From Butyrivibrio proteoclasticus (GTDB lineage: Bacteria > Bacillota > Clostridia > Lachnospirales > Lachnospiraceae), in contig NZ_FOXO01000028.1 in assembly GCF_900115735.1 (NCBI RefSeq), positions 1 to 50,908 on the forward strand: 50,908 nt of DNA, in the 5' to 3' direction. The position numbers and the translations under genes were made by a program. Shown in pieces: positions 23,195 to 32,651 of this stretch (its first letter is position 1; each line of letters starts with the position of its first letter). Under the pieces are notes generated by a model, which did not search any database, was not told the DNA's origin, and saw only the letters and a program-made list of their open reading frames with translations.

Positions 23195-25969
23195 TTACAT
23201 TTCTTTAGTTTTTATAACTTTTACAGAATCAAACACAAGACCACTCTGAGCAAAATAGAACTTCAGGTAGAAGTTTCCAAGGAAAGATGGAGCAAGCTTT
23301 ATGCGGAATTTCTTCCACTCTTTGTCCATTCCTGTAAGAGTGATGGTCTTTATTAGCTGTCTGTCCTGGAAGATTGAAAAAGGAAGCTGAGCAACATCAG
23401 GCTGATTATCTGCTCTAAGTACCAGTTCAACATCCATCTCACATTTTGTAGGTGTAGACAAAAGAAATACTGTTGTTTCACCTTTTTCTGTATTTATAAG
23501 CTTTGTATCAAGTGAAAGTTCTTTTTTATCGAACTTAACCTTGATCATATCCTGAAGAGATGCATCATCCTCATCAATTGCAGCTTTCAGTTCCTTATCA
23601 AGAGCAGACTCTTTACCGATAAGGTGCTCAAAAGCAGGAGTCTTAAGAAGGAACCTTAAGATATTGCCTGCACATCTTGCAAGCTCATCTCTTGTTACAA
23701 GTCCCTTTTCTATAGCATCATCAAGATTATCCTTATTGGAGTTATCTTCAGCGCTTGAATTAACCATGTTAAGGTCGTTCTGGGCACGTACCTGTGCTGC
23801 AACGTTAGCATAGCTTCCCTTGCCATTTGCTTCATCATTGCCCATTGCCCACCAGTCTGTCATGACAATGCCATCAAATCCCCACTCTTCTCTTAGGATA
23901 GTAGTAAGAAGGTCATAACTGCTTGCTGTCCAGAGACCGTTTACAGGGCCATATGTGCTCATTACAGCTCTTGCTCCACCTTCTCTTACAGCAATCTCAA
24001 AGCCCTTTAAGTAGATCTCGCGAAGTGCTCTCTCAGATACAACATTATTCACGTTGTGTCTGTTAGTCTCCTGAGTGTTTCCTGCAAAGTGCTTGATAAC
24101 GCCTGTCACTCCATACTTGTGCATACCACGAAGCTGTGCAGAAACAAGCTTACCTGTAAGGAATGGATCCTCTGAAAAATACTCGAAGTTTCTGCCATTA
24201 AGAGGGCTTCTGTGAATATTCATTCCAGGTCCTAAAAGGGCATCAATCCTGAACTTTCTAAGTTCAAGTCCCTCCCAGCCAAACAACTCTTCGTTTATAT
24301 CTTCATTAAATGTGCAGGCAAGACATGTTCCGTTTGGTAGTGAAAAAGCATGTGTCCCGCAGTCCATACGGATTCCGGAAGGTCCATCTGAACAACCGCC
24401 TACAGGAATTCCAAATTTTGAAAGAGAATCTGTAACTCCGCCATAAGCACCTGCAATACCGGCAGTTACCTTTGGAGAGCACATTCCCTCTCCACGCATC
24501 ATTGTGACAAGATCTCTGTCTGACAACTGAGCTATGAACTCATCAAGACTCACTTTCTTATTAGCAACATCCACAAGCTTATAGCCCTTGTCACCTGTAT
24601 ATTTAAGAGCCTTTGGAAGTCTGTCCTTTCTCTTTTTGTTAGGGTCAAGAGTTCTGAGAGGAACATCTTCATAGGTCTTTTTAACATCTTTTCCGGCTAC
24701 TTCTGCCTTAAGTCGTTTAAACTTATCAACAGGAGCGTACGCTTCCTCGCACTCGCATACAACTTCAAGCTTGTCTAAAGAAAACTCACCTGCCGCCTCA
24801 GCGCTTCTTACATCACTGCCTGCATAAACAGTATATTTGCCCTCTTCAAGAACATATGAAGACTTGTGACCTGTAACACCACCGTCATCATAAGAAGCCA
24901 TCCAGTACTTAGGCACATCAAATTCAAGTTTCTGACACTGACCAGGCTTTAAAACATCTGTCTTTGCAAAGCCGCAAAGGACTCTTTTAGCCTTTCCAAG
25001 CTTGCCGTTTGGTGCTTCAAAATACACCTGAACAACTTCCTTACCTGCTTTGTCACCTGTGTTTGAAACTAATACTTCAAGGGTTACTCCTTCTTTTTTG
25101 TCAAAAGAAAAATCTCCCAAAGCTATATCAAAGCTTGTATAAGACAGTCCATATCCGAATGGATAAAGAACCTTCTCTTTATCAAAGGTCTCAAAATAGC
25201 GGTATCCAACATAGATATCCTCTTCCTGGAAGTTCTGTTTCTCTGAGCCAAAGTTCCTGGTTGAAGCATAGTCATTAATATCCAAGGCAATTGTATCTGA
25301 AAGCTTACCTGAAGGATTAACATCTCCACTAAGAACATCAAGTACAGCGTTTCCGCCTTCCTGACCGCCCTGCCAAACGTATAATACTGCTGAAGGCTTA
25401 CACTCCTTCACCCACTTCATATCTATGATATTTCCAACATTCAAAAGAACTATTGTATGCTTAAATGCCTTACATACCTTGGCAAGAGCCTTGCTTTCTT
25501 CTTTTGTCAAAAGATAGCTTCCCTCTGTAGCCTTATTATCCTGGTCCTCACCTGCTGTTCTTCCTATGATGAAAATAGCTTTATCAGACTCTGTTGCTGC
25601 CTTTTTTACAAGCTCATCTGCTATAGGCATTTCTTTCTGATACCATGGTTCTGAAGCCCAACCAAATCCTGACTCATAAGGATTTTCTTTTACGAAATCC
25701 TCGTAAGCTTTTCTGACATCTTTATTGATCTTAAATTTGCCTGAAGCTTCAAGTGCCTCGTAAATTCCTACAACATAGCGGGCATTGACCATTCCGCCTG
25801 ATCCGGTTCCGCTCTTGTAATAATTCATCTGAGCTCTTCCAAAAACAGCGATCTTCTCATTCTTTTCAAGAGGAAGTGCGCCGTCTTTATTCTCGAGCAT
25901 AACTATGCCCTCTGCAGCTGCGCTTCTTGCTGAAAGCTTAAACTTTTCTATATCCCATGTCTTGCTCAT
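23195..25969 (-). CDS. Glycoside hydrolase family 3 (beta-glucosidase-like), reversed domain order
   Basis: 924 residues, no signal peptide, so intracellular. Domain order is swapped relative to most family members. The (alpha/beta)6 sandwich domain comes first (about 15-260: LENKDGALPL, FGRAQMNYYKSGTGSGG), then a fibronectin-III-like domain (about 290-390), then the TIM-barrel catalytic domain (about 490-780). Catalytic features: GPGMNIHRSPLNGRNFEYFS, K626-H627 in IKHFAGN, and the nucleophile D705 in VMTDWW. This order is known from Butyrivibrio and ruminococcal beta-glucosidases. Hydrolyses beta-linked oligosaccharides. Start: ATG at 25969, GAGG 7 nt upstream. A LacI-type operator lies in the promoter region. 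Confidence 0.93.
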   Translation of the reverse strand: MSKTWDIEKFKLSARSAAAEGIVMLENKDGALPLEKNEKIAVFGRAQMNYYKSGTGSGGMVNARYVVGIYEALEASGKFKINKDVRKAYEDFVKENPYESGFGWASEPWYQKEMPIADELVKKAATESDKAIFIIGRTAGEDQDNKATEGSYLLTKEESKALAKVCKAFKHTIVLLNVGNIIDMKWVKECKPSAVLYVWQGGQEGGNAVLDVLSGDVNPSGKLSDTIALDINDYASTRNFGSEKQNFQEEDIYVGYRYFETFDKEKVLYPFGYGLSYTSFDIALGDFSFDKKEGVTLEVLVSNTGDKAGKEVVQVYFEAPNGKLGKAKRVLCGFAKTDVLKPGQCQKLEFDVPKYWMASYDDGGVTGHKSSYVLEEGKYTVYAGSDVRSAEAAGEFSLDKLEVVCECEEAYAPVDKFKRLKAEVAGKDVKKTYEDVPLRTLDPNKKRKDRLPKALKYTGDKGYKLVDVANKKVSLDEFIAQLSDRDLVTMMRGEGMCSPKVTAGIAGAYGGVTDSLSKFGIPVGGCSDGPSGIRMDCGTHAFSLPNGTCLACTFNEDINEELFGWEGLELRKFRIDALLGPGMNIHRSPLNGRNFEYFSEDPFLTGKLVSAQLRGMHKYGVTGVIKHFAGNTQETNRHNVNNVVSERALREIYLKGFEIAVREGGARAVMSTYGPVNGLWTASSYDLLTTILREEWGFDGIVMTDWWAMGNDEANGKGSYANVAAQVRAQNDLNMVNSSAEDNSNKDNLDDAIEKGLVTRDELARCAGNILRFLLKTPAFEHLIGKESALDKELKAAIDEDDASLQDMIKVKFDKKELSLDTKLINTEKGETTVFLLSTPTKCEMDVELVLRADNQPDVAQLPFSIFQDRQLIKTITLTGMDKEWKKFRIKLAPSFLGNFYLKFYFAQSGLVFDSVKVIKTKEM

Positions 25970-26004
25970 ACCCAAACCTCAAAAATAATTGTTTTTTACT
26001 AATG

Positions 26005-26033
26005 ATATTGACTTACTTAAACGTTTTCGTCAA
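26005..26033 (-). promoter_or_regulatory. Putative glycosidase promoter with LacI-type operator
   Basis: Minus strand TTGACG (26033-26028), 17 bp, then CAATAT (26010-26005). The spacer contains AAACGTTT inside TTAAACGTTTTC (26017-26028), the CG-centred half-site form bound by LacI-family sugar repressors. Suggests sugar-dependent repression of the family 3 glycosidase gene. Confidence 0.45.
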
Positions 26034-26035
26034 TA

Positions 26036-26944
26036 CTATTTTTTTCCGACAAGAATAGTTATTGCCTTCTCAACAACTTCTATCTCTGTTTCTTTGAATG
26101 CTCCACCAAATTCTCCGTCCAGCGTCCACTCTGTTTCACCCTCGGAAACAAACTTTGCACTTTTTACCTGCTTATAAATAATATATGGATTGTCAGGCTC
26201 TTTTGTAGCAAGCGCAGATATTACCGCATTGAATTCAGCCAGATTCTTCGGAGCCTTTATCAAAAGAAGCTCCATAAAGCCATCATCCTGCTTTATATCG
26301 CTGTCTGCAAAAAGAGTCATTCCTGCAACCGAAGCAGAATTACTTACTGCGCCGAAAATAAAATCCCCCTCTTCATACAGATCATCCGCTTCAATCTTCA
26401 TATGGCAACTATAACCTATATTCTGAGGAAGTTCCGCTATTGCACTGATAACATAGGCAGCATAGCCCAAAACATTCTTCAGCTCCTGGTCTGTGGCATA
26501 GCTCACCTTTGAAAAAGCCCCAAACGCAGCCACATAATTAAAAAATTTATCGTTCATTCTGCCAACATCATAGGTATAGGGCACTCCTGTGGAAACCACC
26601 TCTATTGCTTTTGCCCTAGAAGAAGGAATACCAAGTCCCTTGGCAAAATCATTGGTACTTCCCGATGGAACATAGGAAAGAAGTGGTTTTTTCTTCATAT
26701 GCATGATAGCGTTCATAACATGATTGAGTGTTCCATCACCGCCACTACACATAATCATGTCGGCCTTTCCTTCATACTGAGGTATTATTTCCTCTGATGT
26801 CAGGTTGCTCCCCGGAAGAATAGGGTAAACTATAGGTTCATACCCCTTCTGTGCAAGAGCTGTTGCTATTTCCAGCGTCTCGCTGGCAGCCCTTCCTGTT
26901 CCTGATGTCTTATTTATAAGAATCAAAGCTCTTTTTTTATCCAT
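26036..26944 (-). CDS. Diacylglycerol kinase family lipid kinase (YegS/DgkB-like)
   Basis: 302 residues. Kinase signature SGGDGTLNHV (about 67-76) and SGSTNDFAKGLGIP, with the N-terminal INKTSGTG. Phosphorylates diacylglycerol or a related lipid using ATP at the inner membrane. The ribosome binding site is weak. Ends 66 nt before the glycosidase start, on the same strand, and follows the folA gene by 21 nt. Confidence 0.9.
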   Translation of the reverse strand: MDKKRALILINKTSGTGRAASETLEIATALAQKGYEPIVYPILPGSNLTSEEIIPQYEGKADMIMCSGGDGTLNHVMNAIMHMKKKPLLSYVPSGSTNDFAKGLGIPSSRAKAIEVVSTGVPYTYDVGRMNDKFFNYVAAFGAFSKVSYATDQELKNVLGYAAYVISAIAELPQNIGYSCHMKIEADDLYEEGDFIFGAVSNSASVAGMTLFADSDIKQDDGFMELLLIKAPKNLAEFNAVISALATKEPDNPYIIYKQVKSAKFVSEGETEWTLDGEFGGAFKETEIEVVEKAITILVGKK

Positions 26945-26965
26945 AATTAAAATACAACCCCGCTT

Positions 26966-27454
26966 TTATTTGCGCTTGTAAGTCCTATATGTGTAGGTTA
27001 TATCAAAATAAACCTGCTCATCACTCTCGTCTACAAGCTCCCAGTTCGGATCCTTATCAAGATTAGGGAAGTAAGAATCAGCCTGATATTCCTTGTCGAT
27101 AAAAGTAACTATTGCAGTATCGCATTCATCGATAAACTCGTTATAGACACTTGAACCGCCAATAATGAATACGCTGTCTGTATCAACATCTTTAACAAGT
27201 TCCAACAGTTCTTCTTTGCTGTGAGCAACCTCTGCATTTTTTACTGTATAATCCTCTCTTGTTGAAAGGATTATGTTCCTTCTGTTTGGAAGAACCACCT
27301 GCTGTGGAAAAGTCTCAAGGGTCTTTCTTCCATAAACTATTGTATTGCCTGTTGTAAGATTTCTGAAATTCTTCTGATCGGCAGGAATACTGACAAGGAG
27401 CTTACCCTTGTGTCCAATTGCCCAATTGCTGTCTACTGCTACTATTGCTTTCAT
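26966..27454 (-). CDS. folA: Dihydrofolate reductase
   Basis: 162 residues, normal size. MKAIVAVDSNWAIGHKGKLL start, NTIVYGRKTLETFP and FIIGGSSVYNEF are family motifs, with the C-terminal TYRTYKRK. Reduces dihydrofolate to tetrahydrofolate with NADPH. Directly follows thyA by 20 nt; together they make dTMP and regenerate the folate cofactor. GGAGG before the ATG. Confidence 0.95.
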   Translation of the reverse strand: MKAIVAVDSNWAIGHKGKLLVSIPADQKNFRNLTTGNTIVYGRKTLETFPQQVVLPNRRNIILSTREDYTVKNAEVAHSKEELLELVKDVDTDSVFIIGGSSVYNEFIDECDTAIVTFIDKEYQADSYFPNLDKDPNWELVDESDEQVYFDITYTYRTYKRK

Positions 27455-27474
27455 ATGTCCTCCAAATGGTGTTA

Positions 27475-28326
27475 TTAGATGGCTATCGGAATGTCTTTTA
27501 TCTGGTCGCCGGCTACTTCATAACCTTCGAGTGATACATCATTCCTTGTAAACTCGTAAAAGTCTTTTACATCAGGATTGAGTTTGAATTTTGGAGCCGG
27601 CAGAGGTTTTCTCTCAATAAGCTCCCTGATAAGCGGCACGTGGCGGTCATAGATGTGAGCATCTGCGATAACATGCACGAGCTCACCCACATTCATATCG
27701 CAAACCTGTGCAATCATGTGCACAAGAACTGCATACTGAACCACATTCCAGTTATTGGCTGCCAAAACATCCTGTGATCTCTGGTTGAGAATCGCATTAA
27801 GTGTAAGTCTGTCCTCACCTTTCTTCTGTGTTACATTATAAGTCACGCTGTAAGCACAAGGATAAAGGTTCATTTCATGAAGATCAGAAAATACATAAGT
27901 ATTAGTCATGATTCTGCGGCTGAATGGGTTGTTCTTAAGGTCATAGATAACCCTGTCCATCTGGTCAAACTCACCCTCTTTATAAATACTCTTTTGTCCT
28001 ATCTGATAGCCGTATGCTTTTCCGATAGAACCTGTCTCATCAGCCCACTCATCCCAAATGTGGCTGTTAAGGTCATTTATGTTGTTACTCTTTTTCTGGT
28101 ATATCCATAAAATCTCGTCTGTTGCACTCTTAAGCGCTGTCTTTCTAAGGGTCATGATTGGGAATTCCTTAGAAAGGTCATATCTATTGACCACGCCGAA
28201 TTTCTTTATGGTATAAGCCGGTGTTCCATCCGGCCAATGTGGTCTTACTTTTTCTCCCTCTGTTGAAGTTCCATTTTCCAATATATCTTTACACATATTT
28301 ATAAAGATCTCGTCAGCTCTGCTCAT
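27475..28326 (-). CDS. thyA: Thymidylate synthase, phage phi3T/Bacillus ThyA type
   Basis: 283 residues. Converts dUMP to dTMP using methylene-tetrahydrofolate. Catalytic Cys157 is in NLYPCAYSVTYNV, where most ThyA proteins have PPCH; RRIMTNTY and LNQRSQDVLAANNWNVVQYA supply phosphate and substrate contacts. The PCAY-type active site and loop layout match the phi3T/B. subtilis ThyA class. First gene of a thyA-folA pair, AGGAGG before ATG 28326. Confidence 0.93.
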   Translation of the reverse strand: MSRADEIFINMCKDILENGTSTEGEKVRPHWPDGTPAYTIKKFGVVNRYDLSKEFPIMTLRKTALKSATDEILWIYQKKSNNINDLNSHIWDEWADETGSIGKAYGYQIGQKSIYKEGEFDQMDRVIYDLKNNPFSRRIMTNTYVFSDLHEMNLYPCAYSVTYNVTQKKGEDRLTLNAILNQRSQDVLAANNWNVVQYAVLVHMIAQVCDMNVGELVHVIADAHIYDRHVPLIRELIERKPLPAPKFKLNPDVKDFYEFTRNDVSLEGYEVAGDQIKDIPIAI

Positions 28327-28347
28327 AATTCCTCCTACTATAAACTC

Positions 28348-29952
28348 TTACTTGCTCCATTTGTCACAAAGTGAGTTTATCTGATCTGCAAATTTAGCTT
28401 TATCTTTGTTGCTTATCCCTTCGCTTTTTGCGATTATCCCCATAAGTCTTGCACCGGCAGCTTTAAGCCTTGCATAAACATCCGAAACAAGCGTTGATTC
28501 TTTTCTCTTTACAGGAATAGGCATTCCTTCCTTCAGAACAACTCCTGAAATAAGATCAACTTCCGTGCCGCTGTAAGGAGCCATAGCATCAAATCCATAT
28601 TCACTTCTTAAGCACCCGGCAAAAGAGCTGCATACACTGTCCTCACCATGAACCACAAAAACTTTTTTAGGTTTCTGCACAGTGAAGCCGTTTATCCACT
28701 CAATAAGTCCATTTTTATCTGCGTGTCCTGACAAGCCCTCAAGTTTACAGATATCTGCCTTTACATCAATTGTCTCTCCAAAAAGCTTTACCTGATCAGC
28801 TCCATCCACAATAGCACGTCCTGTAGTCCCTACCGACTGATAGCCCACAAACAATATCGTGCACTCCTCTCTCCAGAGATTGTGCTTTAAATGGTGTCTT
28901 ATTCGTCCTGCCTCACACATACCGGAAGCAGAAATGATGACCTTTGGCTCCGGATCCTCGTTTATTGCTCTTGATTCTTCGGTTGTGATTGCGAGATTTA
29001 GTCCCGGGAATGTGATAGGATTGATTCTCTTTTTGACAAGTTCCATAGCCTCTTCATCATAGCAATCCATCTGATTGTCATTGAATATCTCAGTGGCCTC
29101 AACAGCAAGCGGACTGTCCACAAACACCTGGAAATCCGGGTTTGACTTTACAAGTCCTTCCTTTTTTATCTTTCTGATAAAATACAGCATTTCCTGAGTT
29201 CTGCCCACTGCAAAAGAAGGTATGACAACATTGCCACCCCTGGAAAAAGTTCTTTCAAGAATTTCTGTCAGGGCTTTAATATAGTCAGGCCTGTCAGTTG
29301 TATGAAGTCTGTCACCATAAGTAGATTCCATTACCACGTAATCTGCCGCATCAGTTTTTTGTGGATCCCTTATAAGTGGCTGGTCCTTATTTCCAATATC
29401 GCCGGAAAAAACAATTTTTTTAGATACATTTTTTTCCTGAAGCCACACCTCAATACTGGACGATCCAAGCAGATGTCCTATATCAGTAAACCTGATCTTA
29501 ATACCTTCGCAGACTTCTACTTCTTCTCCATATCTGCAAGGCACACAGCACTTTATGGTTTTTTCGGCATCCTCCATGGTATATGCCGGTTCCATCTCCG
29601 CTATATCCTTGGTTCTCTTTGCCTTTCGATTTCTCCATTCAGCTTCCTGCATCTGGATGTGGGCGCAGTCTCTGAGCATTATATTACACAAAGAAGCTGT
29701 TGCAACTGTAGAAAAAATCTTTCCTCTAAAGCCCTTGGCATAAAGAAGCGGAAGATTTCCCGAATGATCGACATGTGCATGTGTCAGGAAAACATAATCA
29801 ATTTCAGGTGCACTAACCGGAAGCGGAACATTCTCAAAATAGTCCTTGCCCTGTTCCATTCCGTAATCAACCAATATCTTTTTACCTGCTGCCTCAAGAT
29901 AATGACAGCTTCCTGTCACCTCATGGTCAGCACCAATAAACATAAGTTTCAT
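28348..29952 (-). CDS. MBL-fold/beta-CASP ribonuclease-like metallohydrolase with RNA specificity domain
   Basis: 535 residues. Metallo-beta-lactamase core with H58-x-H60-x-D62-H63 (LTHAHVDHSG), later FTDIGHLLGSSS and FSGDIGN; beta-CASP domain with ESTYGDR and VIPSFAVGRTQEML; RNA-specificity domain with ISASGMCEAGRIRHHLK and GLSGHADKNGL. Related to bacterial YSH1-like/CPSF73 nucleases, so probably an RNase. Start: ATG at 29952, GAGG 8 nt upstream, rather than TTG at 29958. Ends 21 nt before thyA. Confidence 0.92.
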   Translation of the reverse strand: MKLMFIGADHEVTGSCHYLEAAGKKILVDYGMEQGKDYFENVPLPVSAPEIDYVFLTHAHVDHSGNLPLLYAKGFRGKIFSTVATASLCNIMLRDCAHIQMQEAEWRNRKAKRTKDIAEMEPAYTMEDAEKTIKCCVPCRYGEEVEVCEGIKIRFTDIGHLLGSSSIEVWLQEKNVSKKIVFSGDIGNKDQPLIRDPQKTDAADYVVMESTYGDRLHTTDRPDYIKALTEILERTFSRGGNVVIPSFAVGRTQEMLYFIRKIKKEGLVKSNPDFQVFVDSPLAVEATEIFNDNQMDCYDEEAMELVKKRINPITFPGLNLAITTEESRAINEDPEPKVIISASGMCEAGRIRHHLKHNLWREECTILFVGYQSVGTTGRAIVDGADQVKLFGETIDVKADICKLEGLSGHADKNGLIEWINGFTVQKPKKVFVVHGEDSVCSSFAGCLRSEYGFDAMAPYSGTEVDLISGVVLKEGMPIPVKRKESTLVSDVYARLKAAGARLMGIIAKSEGISNKDKAKFADQINSLCDKWSK

Positions 29953-30025
29953 CCGCAATACCTCGCTTTTATCAGTATAACATACTTTCGGTTTTACACG
30001 GCACTTTGTTGTTTCTTTGACACTA

Positions 30026-30055
30026 TTGGAAATATTTTCTTAAATTTGTTACAAT
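30026..30055 (+). promoter_or_regulatory. Possible promoter of DUF3048 gene
   Basis: TTGGAA (30026-30031), 18 bp, TACAAT (30050-30055), about 30 bp before the start codon. A perfect TTGACA also lies at 30017-30022 but is badly spaced for that -10. Confidence 0.35.
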
Positions 30056-30088
30056 ATAGATTGACTTTATTTTAAGGAGAGTATGAAA

Positions 30089-31243
30089 ATGTATATCAAT
30101 AGATATGCCAAAAAAGCTATCGCTTCAATAATGTGCGCAGTTACTGTATTTTCAGTAGTCGCATGCTCATCAACCGAGACGGAAGATACTCCTTCAGGTG
30201 ATGCTTCTTATGAAGCAATAGAAAAAAATGATTCAAGTACTGAAACTGCAACTGTAGAGGAAGTTTCTGATTCTGATGAGCCTTACGTTCTCCCTGAGGG
30301 AATGTATTTCAGTGAGCTCACAGGTGAACCCATCAGCGAAGAGATCAAAAATCAGCGCCCTATCGCAGCGATGGTAGATAATGAAGTAAAGGCTCTTCCA
30401 CACTATGGAACTTCTGAAGCAGACGTTGTATACGAGCTCATGAACAGTACTAAAAACGACAGAATTACCAGACTTATGTGTCTTGTAAAAGACTGGGGTA
30501 GCATCGAACAACTTGGAAGTATCAGAAGTACCCGTCCAACAAACATAATGCTTGCTGCTGAGTGGAATGCAGTTCTTTGCCATGATGGCGGACCATACTA
30601 CAATGACCAGTATTTCTCACAGCCATGGTCAGCTCATTTCTCCGGAACTTTTTCACGAATCAATAATGGTAAGTCAAAAGAGTTCACAGAGTACATTGTT
30701 GGCGGTGACCTTGAGAGCAACTTCTCTGATTATGAGGGAACAGCCGGTTACGAAACAACTTACAACGAATATGCCAACGAAGGTGAACACTTTAATTTTG
30801 TTCCTTATGGAGAGCATGTAAAACTTGATGAAAAATATTCAAGATTCTACACAGCAAATAAAGTTTCTCTTCCATTCTGGCACAACGGATCAACTCTTAC
30901 TTACAATCCTGAAACAGGCCTCTATGAGTACTCTGAATATGGCGAAATTCATGAAGATGCCGAGGATGGAGAAGTTCTTGCATTTAAGAATGTCATCCTT
31001 CAAAATTGCGATTTTGTCCAGCTTGATGACAACGGTTATCTTATCTATAACTGCATCGATTCAGGCAAATATGCATGGTACCTCACAAACGGCATTGCCA
31101 AGGACGTTACATGGGTAAAAACAAGTGAGACCGGAGTAACCAGGTATTATGATGAAAATGGCGAAGAGCTTCAGATCAACACTGGTAAAACCTACATTGC
31201 ACTTGTTCCTTCAGACACCTGGGAAAACATCATCTTTGAATAA
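30089..31243 (+). CDS. DUF3048 domain-containing lipoprotein (YerB-like)
   Basis: 384 residues. Lipoprotein signal with lipobox SVVACSS, a Ser/Thr/Glu-rich linker, and a DUF3048 domain with PIAAMVDNEVKALPHYGTSE, DVVYELMNSTKNDRITRLM, GSIRSTRPTNIMLAAEWNA and FKNVILQNCDF. Surface-anchored; family function not established. Start: ATG at 30089 is 9 nt after AAGGAG; the ATG at 30083 is only 3 nt away and less likely. Followed by traX-like gene after 5 nt. Confidence 0.88.
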   Translation: MYINRYAKKAIASIMCAVTVFSVVACSSTETEDTPSGDASYEAIEKNDSSTETATVEEVSDSDEPYVLPEGMYFSELTGEPISEEIKNQRPIAAMVDNEVKALPHYGTSEADVVYELMNSTKNDRITRLMCLVKDWGSIEQLGSIRSTRPTNIMLAAEWNAVLCHDGGPYYNDQYFSQPWSAHFSGTFSRINNGKSKEFTEYIVGGDLESNFSDYEGTAGYETTYNEYANEGEHFNFVPYGEHVKLDEKYSRFYTANKVSLPFWHNGSTLTYNPETGLYEYSEYGEIHEDAEDGEVLAFKNVILQNCDFVQLDDNGYLIYNCIDSGKYAWYLTNGIAKDVTWVKTSETGVTRYYDENGEELQINTGKTYIALVPSDTWENIIFE

Positions 31244-31248
31244 AAATT

Positions 31249-32025
31249 ATGAACCTGAATTTAGACAAATACCGCAAACTTAATGGCAATACACTTAAGA
31301 TAATCGCATGTATATGTATGCTTATCGATCACATCGGAGCAGCAATCATCCTTCCTGTATATCAGGTAGGCGTTCAAAAGAATCTTTTGGAATTTGATAA
31401 GCTTAACATGTTTTACAAGGCCATGCGATTTGTAGGCCGCAGTGCCTTTCCGATATTTGCTTTTCTTCTGGTTGAAGGTTTTATACATACTAAAAACAGA
31501 CTAAGATACGCTCTTAGTCTGTTTATTTTTGCTATTATTTCTGAATATCCCTATGATTTGGCATTCAATAAAGCTGACAAAAACTTTATGTACAGTGCCA
31601 ACGTTATGTTTTCACTCCTTATTGGTCTTCTCGTTATATGGGCCGTAGACTTTTTTAGAAAAGAATTATCTATGTCAGGTAAAAAGATATCTCGCATTGC
31701 ACTCTATCCTGCCAGCGCCCTTGTTATAGCAATTGGTGCCTATACGGCACATGTTATTAACTGTGACTATCGCGAATTTGGAATAGGTGTAATGCTTATA
31801 TTTTACTTCTTCCGCTTCTATGAATCTGTAAGCATCCCTGCTTCCTATATTCTGCTCTGCGGAATTGCCAATGAATTCAAAGCTTTCCCCGGTTTTATTC
31901 TCCTCTTTTTCTACAACAAAAAACGGGGCAGAGATTTAGGAAAGCTCAAATATCTTTTCTATATCTTCTACCCCGCACATTTACTATTACTGTACGCAAT
32001 CCGATATGCAATTTACAAAATATGA
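31249..32025 (+). CDS. TraX family membrane protein
   Basis: 258 residues with about seven or eight hydrophobic segments. The TraX opening LNGNTLKIIACICMLIDHIGA and RFVGRSAFPIFAFLLVEGF are typical. In conjugative plasmids TraX acetylates pilin; chromosomal Firmicute members are likely membrane acyltransferases of unknown substrate. Cotranscribed with the DUF3048 gene. Its stop abuts the end of the convergent gene at 32026 with no space for a terminator. Confidence 0.88.
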   Translation: MNLNLDKYRKLNGNTLKIIACICMLIDHIGAAIILPVYQVGVQKNLLEFDKLNMFYKAMRFVGRSAFPIFAFLLVEGFIHTKNRLRYALSLFIFAIISEYPYDLAFNKADKNFMYSANVMFSLLIGLLVIWAVDFFRKELSMSGKKISRIALYPASALVIAIGAYTAHVINCDYREFGIGVMLIFYFFRFYESVSIPASYILLCGIANEFKAFPGFILLFFYNKKRGRDLGKLKYLFYIFYPAHLLLLYAIRYAIYKI

Positions 32026-32547
32026 TCAGTTGCCTACGAGACTAGCCATAGCCTCCTGAGCGCCACATATATCTGTAGTAGAGAGTGTATAATTCTGTAA
32101 AATATTGGTTTGGAACTCAACACAATTCTGTTCCTTGGCAACAACCTCAGCATACTGAGAATATCCGCCATCCTTATTGCCCGTAAGAATATATACAGTC
32201 TCTCCCTCTTTTACCTGAAACTTAACTTCAACAGTTGCTGTTTTAGTCAAAATAGCATTATTACTAAAAACTATCTTGTATGTTCCCGGATAAAAAGCAT
32301 CATGCGATTTAGCAATTGTTCCACTAAACGGAAGTGTTCCTTCGTCAGTCTTAACTGTCACTCTCTGTGAGAGCCTGATGTGTTCACTCTTAGTGGATGC
32401 CTCATGAGAGCTCTCATAAATACTACGGCTAATATCCATATTGGCTTCACTTCCAGTACTAAATAGCACTATTGCACCGGCAAGTACTGATATACCCAAG
32501 AGAAATGCGCCAAGAACAATAAGCATTGTTCTCCTTGTTTTTGTCAT
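32026..32547 (-). CDS. Membrane-anchored protein of unknown function
   Basis: 173 residues. One N-terminal hydrophobic helix (about 8-28), then a mostly beta-predicted extracellular part with FPGTYKIVFSNN-like spacing (YPGTYKIVFSN) and VKFQVKEGETVYIL, and a helical end. No family recognised. Convergent with, and adjoining, traX. Coding evidence is the long open frame, a plausible signal anchor and an AGGTGGG ribosome binding site. Confidence 0.65.
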   Translation of the reverse strand: MTKTRRTMLIVLGAFLLGISVLAGAIVLFSTGSEANMDISRSIYESSHEASTKSEHIRLSQRVTVKTDEGTLPFSGTIAKSHDAFYPGTYKIVFSNNAILTKTATVEVKFQVKEGETVYILTGNKDGGYSQYAEVVAKEQNCVEFQTNILQNYTLSTTDICGAQEAMASLVGN

Positions 32548-32651
32548 TTCAACCCACCTATAATTTCATTTCTATTCACAAATACAATTAGAGTTTATCA
32601 CATTTTGGACACATTTTTCAAGAGCTTGTTTATAAAAATTTAATAATTATT

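Noticed and set aside
23195..25969. Assembly error swapping the domains of the family 3 glycosidase
   Set aside because: The frame is continuous and this domain order is established for related rumen enzymes.
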